Origin: Piscinibacterium candidicorallinum
GTDB lineage: Bacteria; Pseudomonadota; Gammaproteobacteria; Burkholderiales; Burkholderiaceae_C
Assembly: GCF_047549485.1 (NCBI RefSeq)
Contig: NZ_CP180191.1
Span: forward strand, 248,001 to 312,000
Reading direction: 5' to 3'
Length of the DNA: 64,000 nt
This document shows, in pieces, positions 25,911-35,588 of the stretch. The notes under the pieces were generated by a model. That model did no database searches. It was not told where the DNA came from and worked only from the letters and a program-made list of their open reading frames with translations. A program made the translations under genes and the position numbers. Each line of letters opens with the position of its first letter. The stretch's first letter is position 1.

Positions 25911-28748
25911 TCAGAACAGCAGTTGCTGATGCACGTCTGCGGCAGCTTGCCGTAGACGAATGCGGTCGGCCGACGACGTGGCGAGGGTCTGAGCCAGCTG
26001 CTCGGCGGCACGCGTGTGGCGGTGTTCAAGGCCGAAGGCCAGACGCAGGTCGGTCACACCCTGCGTGATCAGACCTGGAATGCGTGCCGCCTCCGGATCG
26101 TCGGGACGATCGAGCAGAAGCAGGGCGAGATTGATGCGCGCCAGGCCGCGGTCGGCCGGCGGGCCGCGCACGCTCAGGCGCTGTTCGGCCTGCTGCATCA
26201 GCCGGCGGGCGTCTGGGCGGCGCCCCAGACGGGCCGATGCGACGGCAGCAAGGGATTCAGCGAAGGGCCGCACCGGCGAGGCCGCCAGCGCCGGGTCTTG
26301 GGCCAGCGGCGCCACTGCGGCCAGTGCGGCCGCCGGGTCGGCAAGGTTCAGGCTCACCACCGCGTCAATCAAGCTCAGGCGCAGTGCCCAGGCCGATGAT
26401 TGATCGGCGGGCAGGCCTTGCAGGGCCGCACGCGAGAGCGTCATGTGCCTGCGCGCTTGCAGCAGCCGGTCGGGCTGCGCGCTGCGCGCCATCAGGCGAG
26501 CCTGCAGCGCATGCAGCTCAGCGCGATCCTGCGCGGCGTAGCCCATCAGGGCCGGGTCAGCAGGGTCCAGCCGTGCGACCCAGGCTGTCAGCAGCGCGTC
26601 CCGATCGAGTTGCATGCCGTAGCGCAGCCAGAGCAGGCGGTGGCGCAGCTGCGACGAGGGCCGTTCGGTTCCGTACAGCGCATCCGCCGCGGCCATCAGA
26701 TCCTGCACCACCGGCCAGCCTTCGGCCCACCGTCCCGCCTGCGCCATGCTGCTTGCCAGGGTGTCGAGCAGGCTGACGCGCTCCAGCGGACTCAAGCCGC
26801 CCGGCAGCGCCAGGGTCTGGCGCAGGCTCGTGATCGCGGCATCGGCCTCGGCCGTCTGGCCAAGCTGCTGGTAGGCCGTGATCAATCCGCGCAGTGCGTA
26901 GGCTTCCTGCGTGCGCGCGCCCGCCTCTCGGGCCAGCGCCGCCGCGCGCTGCAGGTGCTCGCGGGCCTGTATGGCCTGCCCGGCACGCAGGCGTACGAAA
27001 CCCTCGATCTCCTCAGCCCGGCCGCGGCTCGCCGCCGGCCACTGGGCGCGTGGCAAGGCGGCCTCGGCGCGCGCCAGCAGGGCCTGTGCAGCTGCCCCGT
27101 CCGCACGGCGATCGGCAAGCACGGCCTCCTTGACGAGGGATGCCGCCAGTGCAGCCCGCGCCGCTGTGCCGGCGCCTGAATTCACGGCGGTCTCCAGCTC
27201 TGCGCTCAGCGCAGCCTGTGCGCGTGCAGCGCGCTGCACCTCACCGAGATGAGTCCAGAGCGTCGCCACCAGTTGCTGCGTGTCCTGCCGGGCACCCTCA
27301 GGCAGGCTGGCCAGGGACCGCTCGGCAGGCTCCAACAGCTCGGTCAGTGTGGCCTGGCGCCCACCGCGCAGGTAGGGGTCTGCGTCGCGAAACAGCGCCA
27401 GCAGAAACTCGCTCGACGCACGGGCGCTTGCTTCCTGGCGCTGCGCTTCGCCCGCCTGCTTGCGCGCTTCGCCGGCCTGCCAGATGGCGACCGTGGTTGT
27501 AGCGAGCAGGGCAGTCACGGCCAGTGCGCCTGCGCTGACCCCCAGCCGATGGCGGCGCACAAACTTGCTCAGCACTGTCAGCGGCGCCTGCTGGCGCGCC
27601 CGAACCGGGCGGCCGTCCAGCCAGCGCTGCAGGTCGGCGCCCAGAGCATCCATGCTGGCGTAGCGTTCGGCTGCGTCCGGCGCGGTGGCCTTGGCCAGCA
27701 CCGCATCCAGGTCTCCGGCCAGCAGGCGCGAGAGGCTGGCCGGGGTCTGGCCGCGCTCGGCGGCGCGCTCCGCGGCCAGTTCACCGCTCAGGGCACGTCG
27801 GCTGGCACGTTCCGCGGGGGCATCTTCGCGCGTTGCGGCACGGGCTGACCCACTGGCGGATGGGGTCGACCAGGGCCGCTGGCCGCTGAGCAGCTCGTAG
27901 GCGACCACGCCGAGGGAGAACACGTCCGTGGCGGTGGTCAGCGGCGCGCCGCGTAGTTGCTCGGGGCTGGCGTAGTTGGGCGTGAAGGGCATGCCGATCT
28001 GCGTCAGCTCGCCTGCTGCTTGCTCCTCCAGCATGCGCGCGATACCGAAGTCCACCAGCCGGACCTGACCGACGGCATTGACCAGGATGTTGGATGGCTT
28101 CAGGTCGCGGTGCACCACCAGCCGGCCGTGCGCCCATGCGACCGCGCTGGCCGCCTGAAGCAGCAGGCCGATGCGGTCGGGCAGACTGCTCTTGCGCTGC
28201 GCGCACCAGCGGTCGATCGGCTCGCCATCGACAAACTCCATGGCCAGCCAGGGGCGTGGCGTGTTGTCGGCGCCGCGGTCCACACCGGCGTCATACAGCC
28301 GGGCGATGTTCGGGTGCTCGAGCTGGGCGAGGATGTCGCGTTCGCGAGCGACCCATCGCGCCACTCGCTCGGCACTGCCCGGCAGCCCGGATGCGTGAGG
28401 CAGCTTCAGGGCGATCTGCCGCTTGAGTTGACCGTCCTGCCGCTCGGCCAGCCAGACGCTGGCCATGCCGCCACGACCCAGTGGACGCAGCAAGCTGTAG
28501 GGGCCAACCTGTGTGGGCGCGTCGGCCTGCAACGGCGCCTCCAGCGGGGGCAGGTGCTCCAGGAAGCGGGCCGCGCTGGCCTGCGCGTCGGCCGCGAGCA
28601 GTTGCACAAGCGTCGCGCGCAGCGCAACGTCCGGCGGACTCAGCTGATCAAGCCACACAGATCGCTGCGCGGCCGGCAGCGCCAGTGCCTCGTCCAGAAG
28701 GCGGCTGATGCGCGGCCAGTCTGCCTGCAGCGCGCTGATCGCCTGCAT
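25911..28748 (-). CDS. Membrane-anchored Ser/Thr protein kinase with C-terminal repeats
   Basis: The 945-residue protein has a short N-terminal helical segment (1-80), a Hanks-type kinase domain (about 83-360; glycine loop LGRGGMASVWL, ALKLPHA lysine, HRDLKPSN at 213-220, DFGIAR), one membrane segment near residues 398-420 (LGVSAGALAVTALLATTTVA) and a long C-terminal region of TPR-like helical repeats, probably periplasmic. The insertion rich in Ala/Arg at about 290-330 is unusual for the kinase fold. The gene lies 11 bases after an ECF sigma gene. Families are known in which an ECF sigma factor lacking an anti-sigma is activated by such a kinase through phosphorylation; the pairing here suggests that. 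Confidence 0.92.
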   Translation of the reverse strand: MQAISALQADWPRISRLLDEALALPAAQRSVWLDQLSPPDVALRATLVQLLAADAQASAARFLEHLPPLEAPLQADAPTQVGPYSLLRPLGRGGMASVWLAERQDGQLKRQIALKLPHASGLPGSAERVARWVARERDILAQLEHPNIARLYDAGVDRGADNTPRPWLAMEFVDGEPIDRWCAQRKSSLPDRIGLLLQAASAVAWAHGRLVVHRDLKPSNILVNAVGQVRLVDFGIARMLEEQAAGELTQIGMPFTPNYASPEQLRGAPLTTATDVFSLGVVAYELLSGQRPWSTPSASGSARAATREDAPAERASRRALSGELAAERAAERGQTPASLSRLLAGDLDAVLAKATAPDAAERYASMDALGADLQRWLDGRPVRARQQAPLTVLSKFVRRHRLGVSAGALAVTALLATTTVAIWQAGEARKQAGEAQRQEASARASSEFLLALFRDADPYLRGGRQATLTELLEPAERSLASLPEGARQDTQQLVATLWTHLGEVQRAARAQAALSAELETAVNSGAGTAARAALAASLVKEAVLADRRADGAAAQALLARAEAALPRAQWPAASRGRAEEIEGFVRLRAGQAIQAREHLQRAAALAREAGARTQEAYALRGLITAYQQLGQTAEADAAITSLRQTLALPGGLSPLERVSLLDTLASSMAQAGRWAEGWPVVQDLMAAADALYGTERPSSQLRHRLLWLRYGMQLDRDALLTAWVARLDPADPALMGYAAQDRAELHALQARLMARSAQPDRLLQARRHMTLSRAALQGLPADQSSAWALRLSLIDAVVSLNLADPAAALAAVAPLAQDPALAASPVRPFAESLAAVASARLGRRPDARRLMQQAEQRLSVRGPPADRGLARINLALLLLDRPDDPEAARIPGLITQGVTDLRLAFGLEHRHTRAAEQLAQTLATSSADRIRLRQAAADVHQQLLF

Positions 28749-28759
28749 GGTGCTTTGCC

Positions 28760-29329
28760 TCAGTTTGCGCGCAGGGCATGGGCGAGCAGCAGGCGCGCCT
28801 TTTCCCAGTCGCGCCGCACGGTCCGGTCGCTCACGCCCAGGGTGGCCGCGACATCCGCCTCGCTCATGCCGGCGAAATAGCGCATTTCCACCACCTGGGC
28901 CAGCCGGGGCTCCAGCGCTGCCAGCTCGGTCAGGGCGCGGTCCACATCAAGGATCTCCTCGGCAGGCTCGGCAAGCTCGCGCGCCAGCTGCTCGGACAGC
29001 TCGGTGTCCAGCGCGAGGTGAACGGCGCCTGCGCCGCGCCGTTCGCTGTGCCTGGCGCGCGCAGCATCCACGATCAGCGAGCGCATCATCGTCGCCGCAT
29101 AGGCGATGAAGTGTGCGCGGTCCGTGGCACCCAGGCGTTCCGAACGCAGCAGCTTGAGGTAGCACTCATGCAGGAGCACGGTGGTGTCGAGCAGGGTGTC
29201 GCGCTGGTGGCGCGACAGGCGGGCATGCGCGATGCGCCGCAGCTCGGGATACAGGGCCTCGAACAGGGCGTCGATGGCCGGCCGCTCGCCGGATTGCGCA
29301 CGCACGATCAGCTGGGTGATGTCGCCCAT
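28760..29329 (-). CDS. ECF-type RNA polymerase sigma factor, kinase-associated
   Basis: The 189-residue protein has sigma region 2 (about 15-90: FEALYPELRRIAHARL, DTTVLLHECYLKL, FIAYAATMMRSLIVDAARA) and region 4 with a helix-turn-helix (about 135-185: LEPRLAQVVEMRYFAGMSEA then DVAATLGVSDRTVRRDWEKA). It matches the ECF subfamily often found beside Ser/Thr kinase genes. The frame runs upstream to 29500, but the ATG at 29329 gives the standard MGDITQLIVRAQSGER start. Region 2.2 threonines, such as those in DTLLDTTVLL, could be phosphorylation targets of the adjacent kinase; that is inference. No anti-sigma gene is visible. Confidence 0.92.
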   Translation of the reverse strand: MGDITQLIVRAQSGERPAIDALFEALYPELRRIAHARLSRHQRDTLLDTTVLLHECYLKLLRSERLGATDRAHFIAYAATMMRSLIVDAARARHSERRGAGAVHLALDTELSEQLARELAEPAEEILDVDRALTELAALEPRLAQVVEMRYFAGMSEADVAATLGVSDRTVRRDWEKARLLLAHALRAN

Positions 29330-29651
29330 CCAAACGCCCCCTGAGTTGGCCGCGCGCGTGCGTTGCTCGCCGGCTGCGGCTGTCGCCCCATGGTAGCGAC
29401 GCGGCGTGGCTGAAGTCACGATGGACAGGGGTTGGACGAATCGGGTATGCGCGGCGCCACGCACAGGCGGAGGGTGGTGAGGGATCCAGGCAGCGGTCAT
29501 GGAGGTGCATTACGTCATGCGCAGCCGCGACCGGACATGCGCGGCTCGGCGGCGCATACCGCGTTTTCGCCGGACAGGGTGGCCGCTTGCGCGCTCAGTG
29601 CTCGTACTCCTGATCAGACGCTGAGGTCCAGCGCTGCAACAGGAGACCGCC
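29330..29651. other. 322-base divergent gap, sigma factor / lipoprotein gene
   Basis: This gap separates the ECF sigma gene from a divergent lipoprotein gene. It is GC-rich and contains no reading frame with a ribosome site, no repeat element and no RNA gene that I can recognise. Promoters for both directions must lie here. Confidence 0.5.
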
Positions 29652-30089
29652 ATGAACCGATCCGCCCCCATCCTCCGTGCCTTCGACGGCAACGTCCGGC
29701 GTGCGCCGCGCAGGCTGCTCAGATACACCCTTGCCGCCGTGGGCCTGAGTGCAGGCCTCAGCCTGCTGAGCGCCTGTGGCGCCGAGCTCACGCCCCCGGC
29801 CCCGGCCTTGGCCGTCGCAGCCGCGCCAGCGGCCAGCGTGCCGCAGCTGACGGCGGCGGATCTGCGCAAGCGCGAGACCGAATGGGGCTGGCGGCTGATC
29901 GCACTGGATGCCGTGGACGCCGGTCATCCAGTGGCCCAGGCGCGGGCCTTGATCGACGCGCACCCGTTTCTCGCCGACGCGGGGGAACCACCGATCTTCA
30001 TCGTGCGCGGCGAGCCGGCTGTGGCTGCGCGCTGGGCTGCCGCGCTGATCGATGCTGGGTGGGTGCACAGCTATGTGCTGGCGCAGTGA
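29652..30089 (+). CDS. Putative lipoprotein of unknown function
   Basis: The 145-residue product has a basic N-terminus, a hydrophobic segment and a lipobox-like LLSAC (Cys near residue 42), so it is probably a lipoprotein, although the signal is longer than usual. The mature part has an Ala/Pro linker and a small domain with TEWGWRLIALDAVDAGHPVA and PPIFIVRGEPAVAARWAAAL. I recognise no family. AGGAG precedes the ATG at good spacing. It is followed closely by two genes for small membrane proteins on the same strand, so the three may form an operon. Confidence 0.7.
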   Translation: MNRSAPILRAFDGNVRRAPRRLLRYTLAAVGLSAGLSLLSACGAELTPPAPALAVAAAPAASVPQLTAADLRKRETEWGWRLIALDAVDAGHPVAQARALIDAHPFLADAGEPPIFIVRGEPAVAARWAAALIDAGWVHSYVLAQ

Positions 30090-30096
30090 GACGGCC

Positions 30097-30474
30097 ATGC
30101 AGATCTCGCTCTCCAGCGCGTCGCGTGTTGTGCCCAGCGTGCTGCCCTCGCGGCCCGCGCCGCCGCCGCGCACCGCCCGGTGCTCACCGCCGCGCCTGGT
30201 CGGGATGTTCGCTGGCCTCTTCGCTGTCTTCAGTGTGGCGCGCCTGCTAGCCTACCTGCCGACGATGTGGGCGATCTGGGCAGACCGCGACGCCAGTCAG
30301 CACTCGACGCTGACCTGGGCCATCTGGCTGGGGGCCAACCTGAGCATGGCCGCGTGGCTCAGCGTGCACGATGTGCCCCGCTCGCGCGCCGTGCTGGTGA
30401 ACTGTGCCAACGCACTGATGTGCGCACTGACCTTGGCGCTGATTCTGTGCTTCCGGGGCGGGGTGGGGCGGTGA
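30097..30474 (+). CDS. Small membrane protein of unknown function
   Basis: The 125-residue frame starts seven bases after the lipoprotein stop. After a basic, proline-rich N-terminus it has three hydrophobic segments: RLVGMFAGLFAVFSVARLLA, STLTWAIWLGANLSMAAWL and LVNCANALMCALTLALILCF. The W-A-I-W / N-x-x-M-A-x-W pattern recalls half of a PQ-loop-like protein, but the evidence is thin. Translation may instead begin at the ATG at 30205, which would remove the basic N-terminus. It probably works with the next gene, which also encodes a three-segment membrane protein. Confidence 0.55.
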   Translation: MQISLSSASRVVPSVLPSRPAPPPRTARCSPPRLVGMFAGLFAVFSVARLLAYLPTMWAIWADRDASQHSTLTWAIWLGANLSMAAWLSVHDVPRSRAVLVNCANALMCALTLALILCFRGGVGR

Positions 30475-30514
30475 GCGGGCGGCGCGTGGTGCCCTGCAAC
30501 TGGCGCCGTGCCGC

Positions 30515-30946
30515 ATGAGCGCTCCGCTCACCGAGCTGCTTGGGTGGCTGGCCGCAGGACTGACCCTGCTGACTTTTGCGTCGGCGGACATGCGTCGCCT
30601 GCGGCTGCTTGCACTGGGAGCCAACGCGGCCTTCATCAGCTACGGCTGGCTGGCACAGATCTGGCCGGTTCTGGCGCTGCATGCATTGCTGCTGCCGGTG
30701 AATCTGCTGCGCCTGCGCCAAGCGCTGCGCCAGGATCGCCAAAGGCCGAGGCGTCGCGGCTGGCATCATGCGATGAATAAGTCAAAGTCAGCCAGAAACA
30801 GATCCGAAGATGATCAAGCCAAAGTCCGCTTCAATCATGCGGAGAGTGAGTTTTCAATCCGTCAAATAAGATCGATTTCGGCCTCAGGGGCGGGTCAGGT
30901 CAGGGGCGAAACTCGTAGTCGATCACCAGCGGCGCATGATCACTGA
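30515..30946 (+). CDS. YgjV-like small membrane protein with repeat-derived C-terminus
   Basis: Residues 1-75 form three hydrophobic segments (LLGWLAAGLTLLTFASADM, LLALGANAAFISYGWLAQIW, VLALHALLLPVNLLRLRQAL) resembling the YgjV family of inner-membrane proteins. The remaining roughly 55 residues, from HHAMNKSKSA, are polar and unrelated: this part is translated from the AT-rich intergenic element at 30781-30883 and then runs 47 bases into the 3' end of the convergent exonuclease gene. The native stop was probably lost or lies before the element in relatives. Whether the tail is harmless or functional is unknown. Confidence 0.65.
   Translation: MSAPLTELLGWLAAGLTLLTFASADMRRLRLLALGANAAFISYGWLAQIWPVLALHALLLPVNLLRLRQALRQDRQRPRRRGWHHAMNKSKSARNRSEDDQAKVRFNHAESEFSIRQIRSISASGAGQVRGETRSRSPAAHDH
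30781..30883 (+). repeat. GCGGAA-core intergenic element, copy 5 (inside a reading frame)
   Basis: The core TCCGC-TTCAATCAT-GCGGA lies at 30825-30843, and the copy ends GATTTCGGCC at 30883. The left end, GTCAGCCAGAAACAGAT, lines up with the left end of the copy at 18781. It sits between convergent genes, but the upstream gene reads through it in frame. Confidence 0.65.
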
Positions 30947-31673
30947 ACTTCTGGGTCTTGTAGACCTGCGCGGTGTGGGCTGTGTCGGCCAGACCACCCG
31001 TTGCGAGGTGGTAGTCCAGGCGCCAGCCGACGTCTTTCTCATACGCCGCGCCGCGCTGGCTCCACCAGGTGTAGGCCACCTGATCGCCAAGCAGCTCGCG
31101 GTGGACATCGCGCCAGCCTTCGCGCTCGATGCGCTCGGTCATCCAGGCCCGCTCCTCGGGCAGGAAGCCGGAGTTCTTCTGGTTGCCCTTCCAGTTCTTC
31201 AGGTCGATTTCCTTGTGGGCGATGTTCACGTCGCCACACAACACCACCTCACGGCCGCTGGCCTTGAGCATCGCCATATGCGGCGCAAACTCAGCCAGGA
31301 AGCGGAACTTGGCCTGCTGCCGCTCCTCGCTGGACGAGCCGCTGGGGAAGTAGACGCTGATGACGGTGAGCTTGCCGAAGTCGCAGCGCACGTAGCGCCC
31401 CTCGGCATCGAACTCGGCGCTGCCGAAGCCCTGCTGCGTGAAGTCCGGCTGCTCGCGCGTGAAGACGGCGCAGCCGGAATAGCCCGGCTTCTGCGCAAAG
31501 TGGAAGTAGCCGTGGTAGCCGGCGGGCCGGGCGAGCGCTTCGTTGAGCACGTCGGCCTGGGCCTTGACCTCCTGCACGCAGAGCACATCTGCGCCGCTGG
31601 CGCCTAGCCAATCGACGAAGCCCTTGTTGGCGGCCGAGCGGATGCCGTTCAGATTGAGGGTGATGATTCGCAT
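30900..31673 (-). CDS. xth: Exodeoxyribonuclease III
   Basis: The 257-residue protein is the AP endonuclease / 3'-5' exonuclease of base excision repair. It shows the ExoIII plan: MRIITLNLNGIRSAANKGF start, VLCVQEVKAQ with the metal-binding glutamate, VISVYFPSGSS, LCGDVNIAHKEIDLKN, and the C-terminal SDHAPLVIDYEF with the catalytic His/Asp. The length matches the usual 255-270. The frame continues upstream to 31745, but the ATG at 31673 is the family start. It lies 31 bases downstream of a hybrid kinase gene on the same strand. Its 3' end overlaps the elongated YgjV-like frame on the opposite strand. Confidence 0.94.
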   Translation of the reverse strand: MRIITLNLNGIRSAANKGFVDWLGASGADVLCVQEVKAQADVLNEALARPAGYHGYFHFAQKPGYSGCAVFTREQPDFTQQGFGSAEFDAEGRYVRCDFGKLTVISVYFPSGSSSEERQQAKFRFLAEFAPHMAMLKASGREVVLCGDVNIAHKEIDLKNWKGNQKNSGFLPEERAWMTERIEREGWRDVHRELLGDQVAYTWWSQRGAAYEKDVGWRLDYHLATGGLADTAHTAQVYKTQKFSDHAPLVIDYEFRP

Positions 31674-31704
31674 TGAGGCACTGTAGCCCGCCAAGTGGCT
31701 GGGA

Positions 31705-34038
31705 TCATGCGGTACGCAGGCGCGACAGCTCCGTTTTGAGTGCATCCAGCGCGACGGGTTTGGTCAGAAAGCCCGACACACCCTTGCGCAGCGCATGCTC
31801 GCGCAGCGCGGGCGCGGCGTCCGCAGTGATCATGAGGCTGGGCAGATGGGCCAGACGCTCGTCGGCCTGGATCGCCACGAAGACATCCAGACCGGTCATG
31901 TCGGGGAGGTTCATGTCGAGCAGTGCGATGTCGACCGTTTGCTCGCGCAGCAAGGCCAGCGCCTGGGTGCCGCTGGAGGCCGTCAGCACGGTCTGCACGC
32001 CGCACAGGCGCAGGAGTTCGCTGATGACGATCTGATTGACACTGTTGTCCTCGACCAGCAGGGCGCTGCGCCATGCGGGCTGCAACGGGCGCGCGTGCGT
32101 GGCCTGGTCATGCAGCCCTGCGCTGCGCTCCGGCACTGTCGCGGCGAGAACAAGACTGAAGCGGCTGCCCTCGCCCGGCTGGCTCCGCGCAATCAGATCG
32201 CCACCCATCTCGCTGGCCAGCGTTCTTGCCAGCGGCAGGCCGAGCCCTGCGCCAGGAATGCTGCTGGATTCCATGCCGAGCCGGTTGAACGGCTCGAACG
32301 CCCCGGTGAGCTGATCGCTTGTCATGCCAGGACCGTTGTCGATGACAGTCATGTGGATCATCCCGGCTTCGTCCGGGCCGTCCACCTCAAGCTCGACCCG
32401 CCCACCCGCCGGCGTGTACTTGAGCGAGTTCGACAGCAGGTTCAGGAGGATTTGCCGCAGGCGTCGGGGATCTGCCTGGACCGACAGGCCCTCAATGCCC
32501 GCAGCGGCAGGCAGCTGAAGGTGCAGACCGGCCTTGCGTGCCGCGCCCTGCAGCATCCCCAGCTCCGCGATGGCGCCCGTCAGTGCGACCGGGCGCAGAC
32601 TGACACGGGCCTGCCCTTGTTCGATGCCGGCGATATCCAGGAGGTCATCGACCAGCGATGTGAGGTGCCAGCCGGCTGTCTGTAGATGCTCGATGTATTC
32701 GAATTGCTGCGGCGTGAGCCGCGTCCCCAGCTGCTCCTGGAGGATCTGGGCCATGCCCAGCATGGCGTTGAGCGGGGTGCGCAGCTCGTGACTGACGCGC
32801 GCGAGCAGATCGGTCTTGGCCTGGCTGGCGGCCAGCAGGCGCAGACGCTCTTCTTCGTTGTCGCGCAGGCGGCGCAGCTCCGTGGTGTCCATCGCGACTC
32901 CATAGGCGCCGATGGCTTCGCCGGCAGCATTGCGTCGGAAGCGCACGAACAGGCGCACCCACCGCAGCTCCTGCTTGCGGTTGAGGATGCGGAAGTCCAC
33001 CTCGTAGCCCGGGCGGTCGGGCTCTGCCCGCGCGCGTTTGATGGTGTCGCTCAGGCGTGCGATGTCTTCCTCGTGTACGTGCTTGACCCACTCGTCCATG
33101 CGCCGCGGATAGCTTTCCTCGTCGGCGCCGTAGATCTCCTGCGTGCGTGCGTCCCAGTGCGAGGTCTGGGACAGGTAGTCCACCTCCCAAACACCCAGGC
33201 CCGCGGCCTGCACGGCCATGTTCAGGCGAACCAGCGCCGCAGCGAGCCGGTCTTCGGTCTGCCTGAAGGCGGTCACGTCCCGGTGCACGCCGACCATGCG
33301 CAGCGGCTTGCCGTCCGCGTCGCGTTCGATCGTGCGACTGCGCGCTGCGATCCAGCGGTAGCTGCCGTCGGCATGTCGAACCCGGGTTTCGACGAGGCCT
33401 GGCGGGCGTGCACCGCCCTGGACGGCATGGCCGCGTTCGGTCACCCGGTCGCGATCGTCGGGGTGCACGAGGTCGTAGGTCTTGTACAGGTCGCCGTCCA
33501 TGGAACCCGGCGCGTAGCCCATCATTCGATACCAGGTTTCGCTGAACACACGGCGGCCGGATTCGGCGTCCCAGCTCCAGCTGGCTTCGTCATCCGTGTC
33601 GTCCATCAGCATCCAGCGTGCTTCGCTGGCGCGTAGGGCGAGCTCGGCGTGCTTGCGGGCATCGATGTTCTTGATCACGCCGAGAAATCTGGGCACGGCA
33701 CAGGTCTCGTCGGGCGGCAGGGTGTGACCGCGCCCCAGGTACCAGTGATAGCTGCCGTCGCGGCTGCGCAGGCGGAACTCGGCGTTGACCGGCCCCCTGC
33801 CCTGCACACTGCCGCGGATCGCATCAATCAATGCGTGGTGGTCGTCCGGGTGAATCGCTCGTTCGAACTCGAACTCCCGGCGAAACTGGTCGGCGTCTTC
33901 GTAGCCCAGCAGTCGACCGTAGGACTCGCTGTACTCCACCTTCCCGGTACCGACTGTCCAGCACCACAAACCGTCACCCAGCCCTTCAATGGCCAGGCGA
34001 TACAGGCGATCTGGAAAACTCGGGTCGGGTTGGTGCAT
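31705..34038 (-). CDS. PAS-domain hybrid histidine kinase
   Basis: The 777-residue protein has no membrane segment. It carries three PAS/PAC modules (about residues 10-130, 140-265 and 270-395; the phrases [38 protein letters not shown] and EDIARLSD are typical), then HisKA with His417 in [14 protein letters not shown], an HATPase domain ([20 protein letters not shown]) and a receiver domain with Asp708 in [11 protein letters not shown]. It should sense a cytoplasmic redox, light or small-molecule signal and relay phosphate internally. No Hpt or output regulator is adjacent; xth follows 31 bases downstream. Divergent from pyrE. Confidence 0.92.
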   Translation of the reverse strand: MHQPDPSFPDRLYRLAIEGLGDGLWCWTVGTGKVEYSESYGRLLGYEDADQFRREFEFERAIHPDDHHALIDAIRGSVQGRGPVNAEFRLRSRDGSYHWYLGRGHTLPPDETCAVPRFLGVIKNIDARKHAELALRASEARWMLMDDTDDEASWSWDAESGRRVFSETWYRMMGYAPGSMDGDLYKTYDLVHPDDRDRVTERGHAVQGGARPPGLVETRVRHADGSYRWIAARSRTIERDADGKPLRMVGVHRDVTAFRQTEDRLAAALVRLNMAVQAAGLGVWEVDYLSQTSHWDARTQEIYGADEESYPRRMDEWVKHVHEEDIARLSDTIKRARAEPDRPGYEVDFRILNRKQELRWVRLFVRFRRNAAGEAIGAYGVAMDTTELRRLRDNEEERLRLLAASQAKTDLLARVSHELRTPLNAMLGMAQILQEQLGTRLTPQQFEYIEHLQTAGWHLTSLVDDLLDIAGIEQGQARVSLRPVALTGAIAELGMLQGAARKAGLHLQLPAAAGIEGLSVQADPRRLRQILLNLLSNSLKYTPAGGRVELEVDGPDEAGMIHMTVIDNGPGMTSDQLTGAFEPFNRLGMESSSIPGAGLGLPLARTLASEMGGDLIARSQPGEGSRFSLVLAATVPERSAGLHDQATHARPLQPAWRSALLVEDNSVNQIVISELLRLCGVQTVLTASSGTQALALLREQTVDIALLDMNLPDMTGLDVFVAIQADERLAHLPSLMITADAAPALREHALRKGVSGFLTKPVALDALKTELSRLRTA

Positions 34039-34186
34039 GGGTCGGGCGATTCAGGCCGATAGCCGGGATTGTCCGGGGCGGGTATCTCAACGTCCAGCGT
34101 TTTGCGCGCTGGCACGCGGGTTGCAGAACTTCGGCGAATGTGCGGGAATGTCAACCTACCAACGATCCCGCGGACAAGACCTGTAC

Positions 34187-34852
34187 ATGAATGACAATTT
34201 TCGGGCGCAGTTCGTCGCCTTCGCCCTGGAAGTCGGTGTGCTGCGCTTTGGCCAGTTCACAACGAAGTCCGGCCGCCAATCGCCCTACTTCTTCAACTCT
34301 GGCCTCTTTGATTCCGGCGCTCGGATGGCACGCCTGTCCGACTTCTACGCCCAGGCCCTGCTGGCCAGCGGGCTGCACTTCGACATGCTGTTCGGCCCCG
34401 CCTACAAGGGCATCACGCTGGCGGCCGGAACGGCCATGGCGCTGGCCTCGCGCGGGCGCGACGTGCCCTTCTGCTTCAACCGAAAGGAAGCCAAGGACCA
34501 CGGTGAGGGCGGGCTGATGGTCGGCGCACCGCTCAAAGGCCGTGTGGTAATCGTGGACGACGTCATCACCGATGGTGCCGCCAAGCGCGAGAGCGTCGCC
34601 ATGATCCGCGCGGCAGGCGCCGAGCCCGCTGCGGTGCTGATTGCGCTGGACCGCATGGAACGCCCTGGTGCCGAAGGCGCACTGCAGGCGACCTCTGCCG
34701 TGCAGCAGTTCACTGCCGAGACGGGTGTTCCGGTGATCGCCGTTGCAACGCTCGACGATCTGATGGGCTATCTGGCGGCCTCGTCATCGGCCCCCGACCT
34801 GCAGGCCCACCTGCCCGCCGTGCAGGCCTATCGCTCTCGCTACGGGATCTGA
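34187..34852 (+). CDS. pyrE: Orotate phosphoribosyltransferase
   Basis: The 221-residue enzyme joins orotate to PRPP to form OMP in pyrimidine synthesis. It shows the type I PRTase features: [42 protein letters not shown] loop and the PRPP-binding [17 protein letters not shown]. Length matches the family (213-226). The frame is open upstream to 33989, but the ATG at 34187 gives the family N-terminus. The next gene starts ten bases after its stop, so the two are probably cotranscribed. Confidence 0.95.
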   Translation: MNDNFRAQFVAFALEVGVLRFGQFTTKSGRQSPYFFNSGLFDSGARMARLSDFYAQALLASGLHFDMLFGPAYKGITLAAGTAMALASRGRDVPFCFNRKEAKDHGEGGLMVGAPLKGRVVIVDDVITDGAAKRESVAMIRAAGAEPAAVLIALDRMERPGAEGALQATSAVQQFTAETGVPVIAVATLDDLMGYLAASSSAPDLQAHLPAVQAYRSRYGI

Positions 34853-34862
34853 GGGCTGCAGC

Positions 34863-35498
34863 ATGAAACTGCATGTGCGGTTGACGCTGTTGGGTGTGGC
34901 GATCTGTAGTGCCGCGGCAGTCGCGCAGACAGATTCCCCGCGCGAGATTCATACCTGCAAGGACGACAAGGGCCGCACACTGACCTCGGATCGCCCGCTT
35001 CCCGAGTGCCTTGGGCGGGAGCAGCGCATCCTCAACCCGGACGGCTCGGTGCGCAAGATCATTCCGGCGCCGTTGACCCGCGAGCAGCGGGCGGAGCTTG
35101 AGCAGCGCCAGGCCGCAGAGAGGCTGGCCGAGGCGCGACGCCAGGAAGAGCGCCGCCGCGATCTCATGCTGGTGTCCAACTACAAGACCGAAGCCGAGCT
35201 CGATCAGGCGTATGTCCGTGCGCTGGAAGTGCCCGTGGAGGCACTGAAGGCTTCGCGTGCCCGAATTGACGATCTCATGAAGGCGCTCGCCGCAGTTCGC
35301 AAGGAAGGCGAGTTCTACGAAGGCAAGATCTGGCCGATTGCGCTGCGTTCGAAAATCACCGAAATCCAGGCCGGGATCGAAGCCGAGCAGCGCAATATCG
35401 GCAACAAGGCCGAGGACATCCGGCGTGTCAACGAGCGGTTCGCTGCAGATCGAACTCGGCTGCGCCAGCTGTTGACTGCCCAGCCGCGCTTGCACTAG
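34863..35498 (+). CDS. Exported coiled-coil protein with DUF4124-like N-terminus
   Basis: The 211-residue product has a signal peptide (MKLHVRLTLLGVAICSAAAV, cleavage after VAQ). Next comes a DUF4124-like segment (EIHTCKDDKGRTLTSDRPLPEC, where two cysteines could pair), and then a long charged helical region (about 70-211) predicted to coil, rich in E, R and A. Similar proteins are common next to pyrE in betaproteobacteria, as I recall. Function is unknown; a structural or chaperone role in the periplasm is plausible. It lies ten bases after pyrE. Confidence 0.75.
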   Translation: MKLHVRLTLLGVAICSAAAVAQTDSPREIHTCKDDKGRTLTSDRPLPECLGREQRILNPDGSVRKIIPAPLTREQRAELEQRQAAERLAEARRQEERRRDLMLVSNYKTEAELDQAYVRALEVPVEALKASRARIDDLMKALAAVRKEGEFYEGKIWPIALRSKITEIQAGIEAEQRNIGNKAEDIRRVNERFAADRTRLRQLLTAQPRLH

Positions 35499-35588
35499 CG
35501 CAGCTTTGATCTCAGGGTAGACCCTGCGCCGGCCTGCCGCGGCACCGGTGCCACGCGCTACTGGACGGCCTGCCACAATGGACGACCC

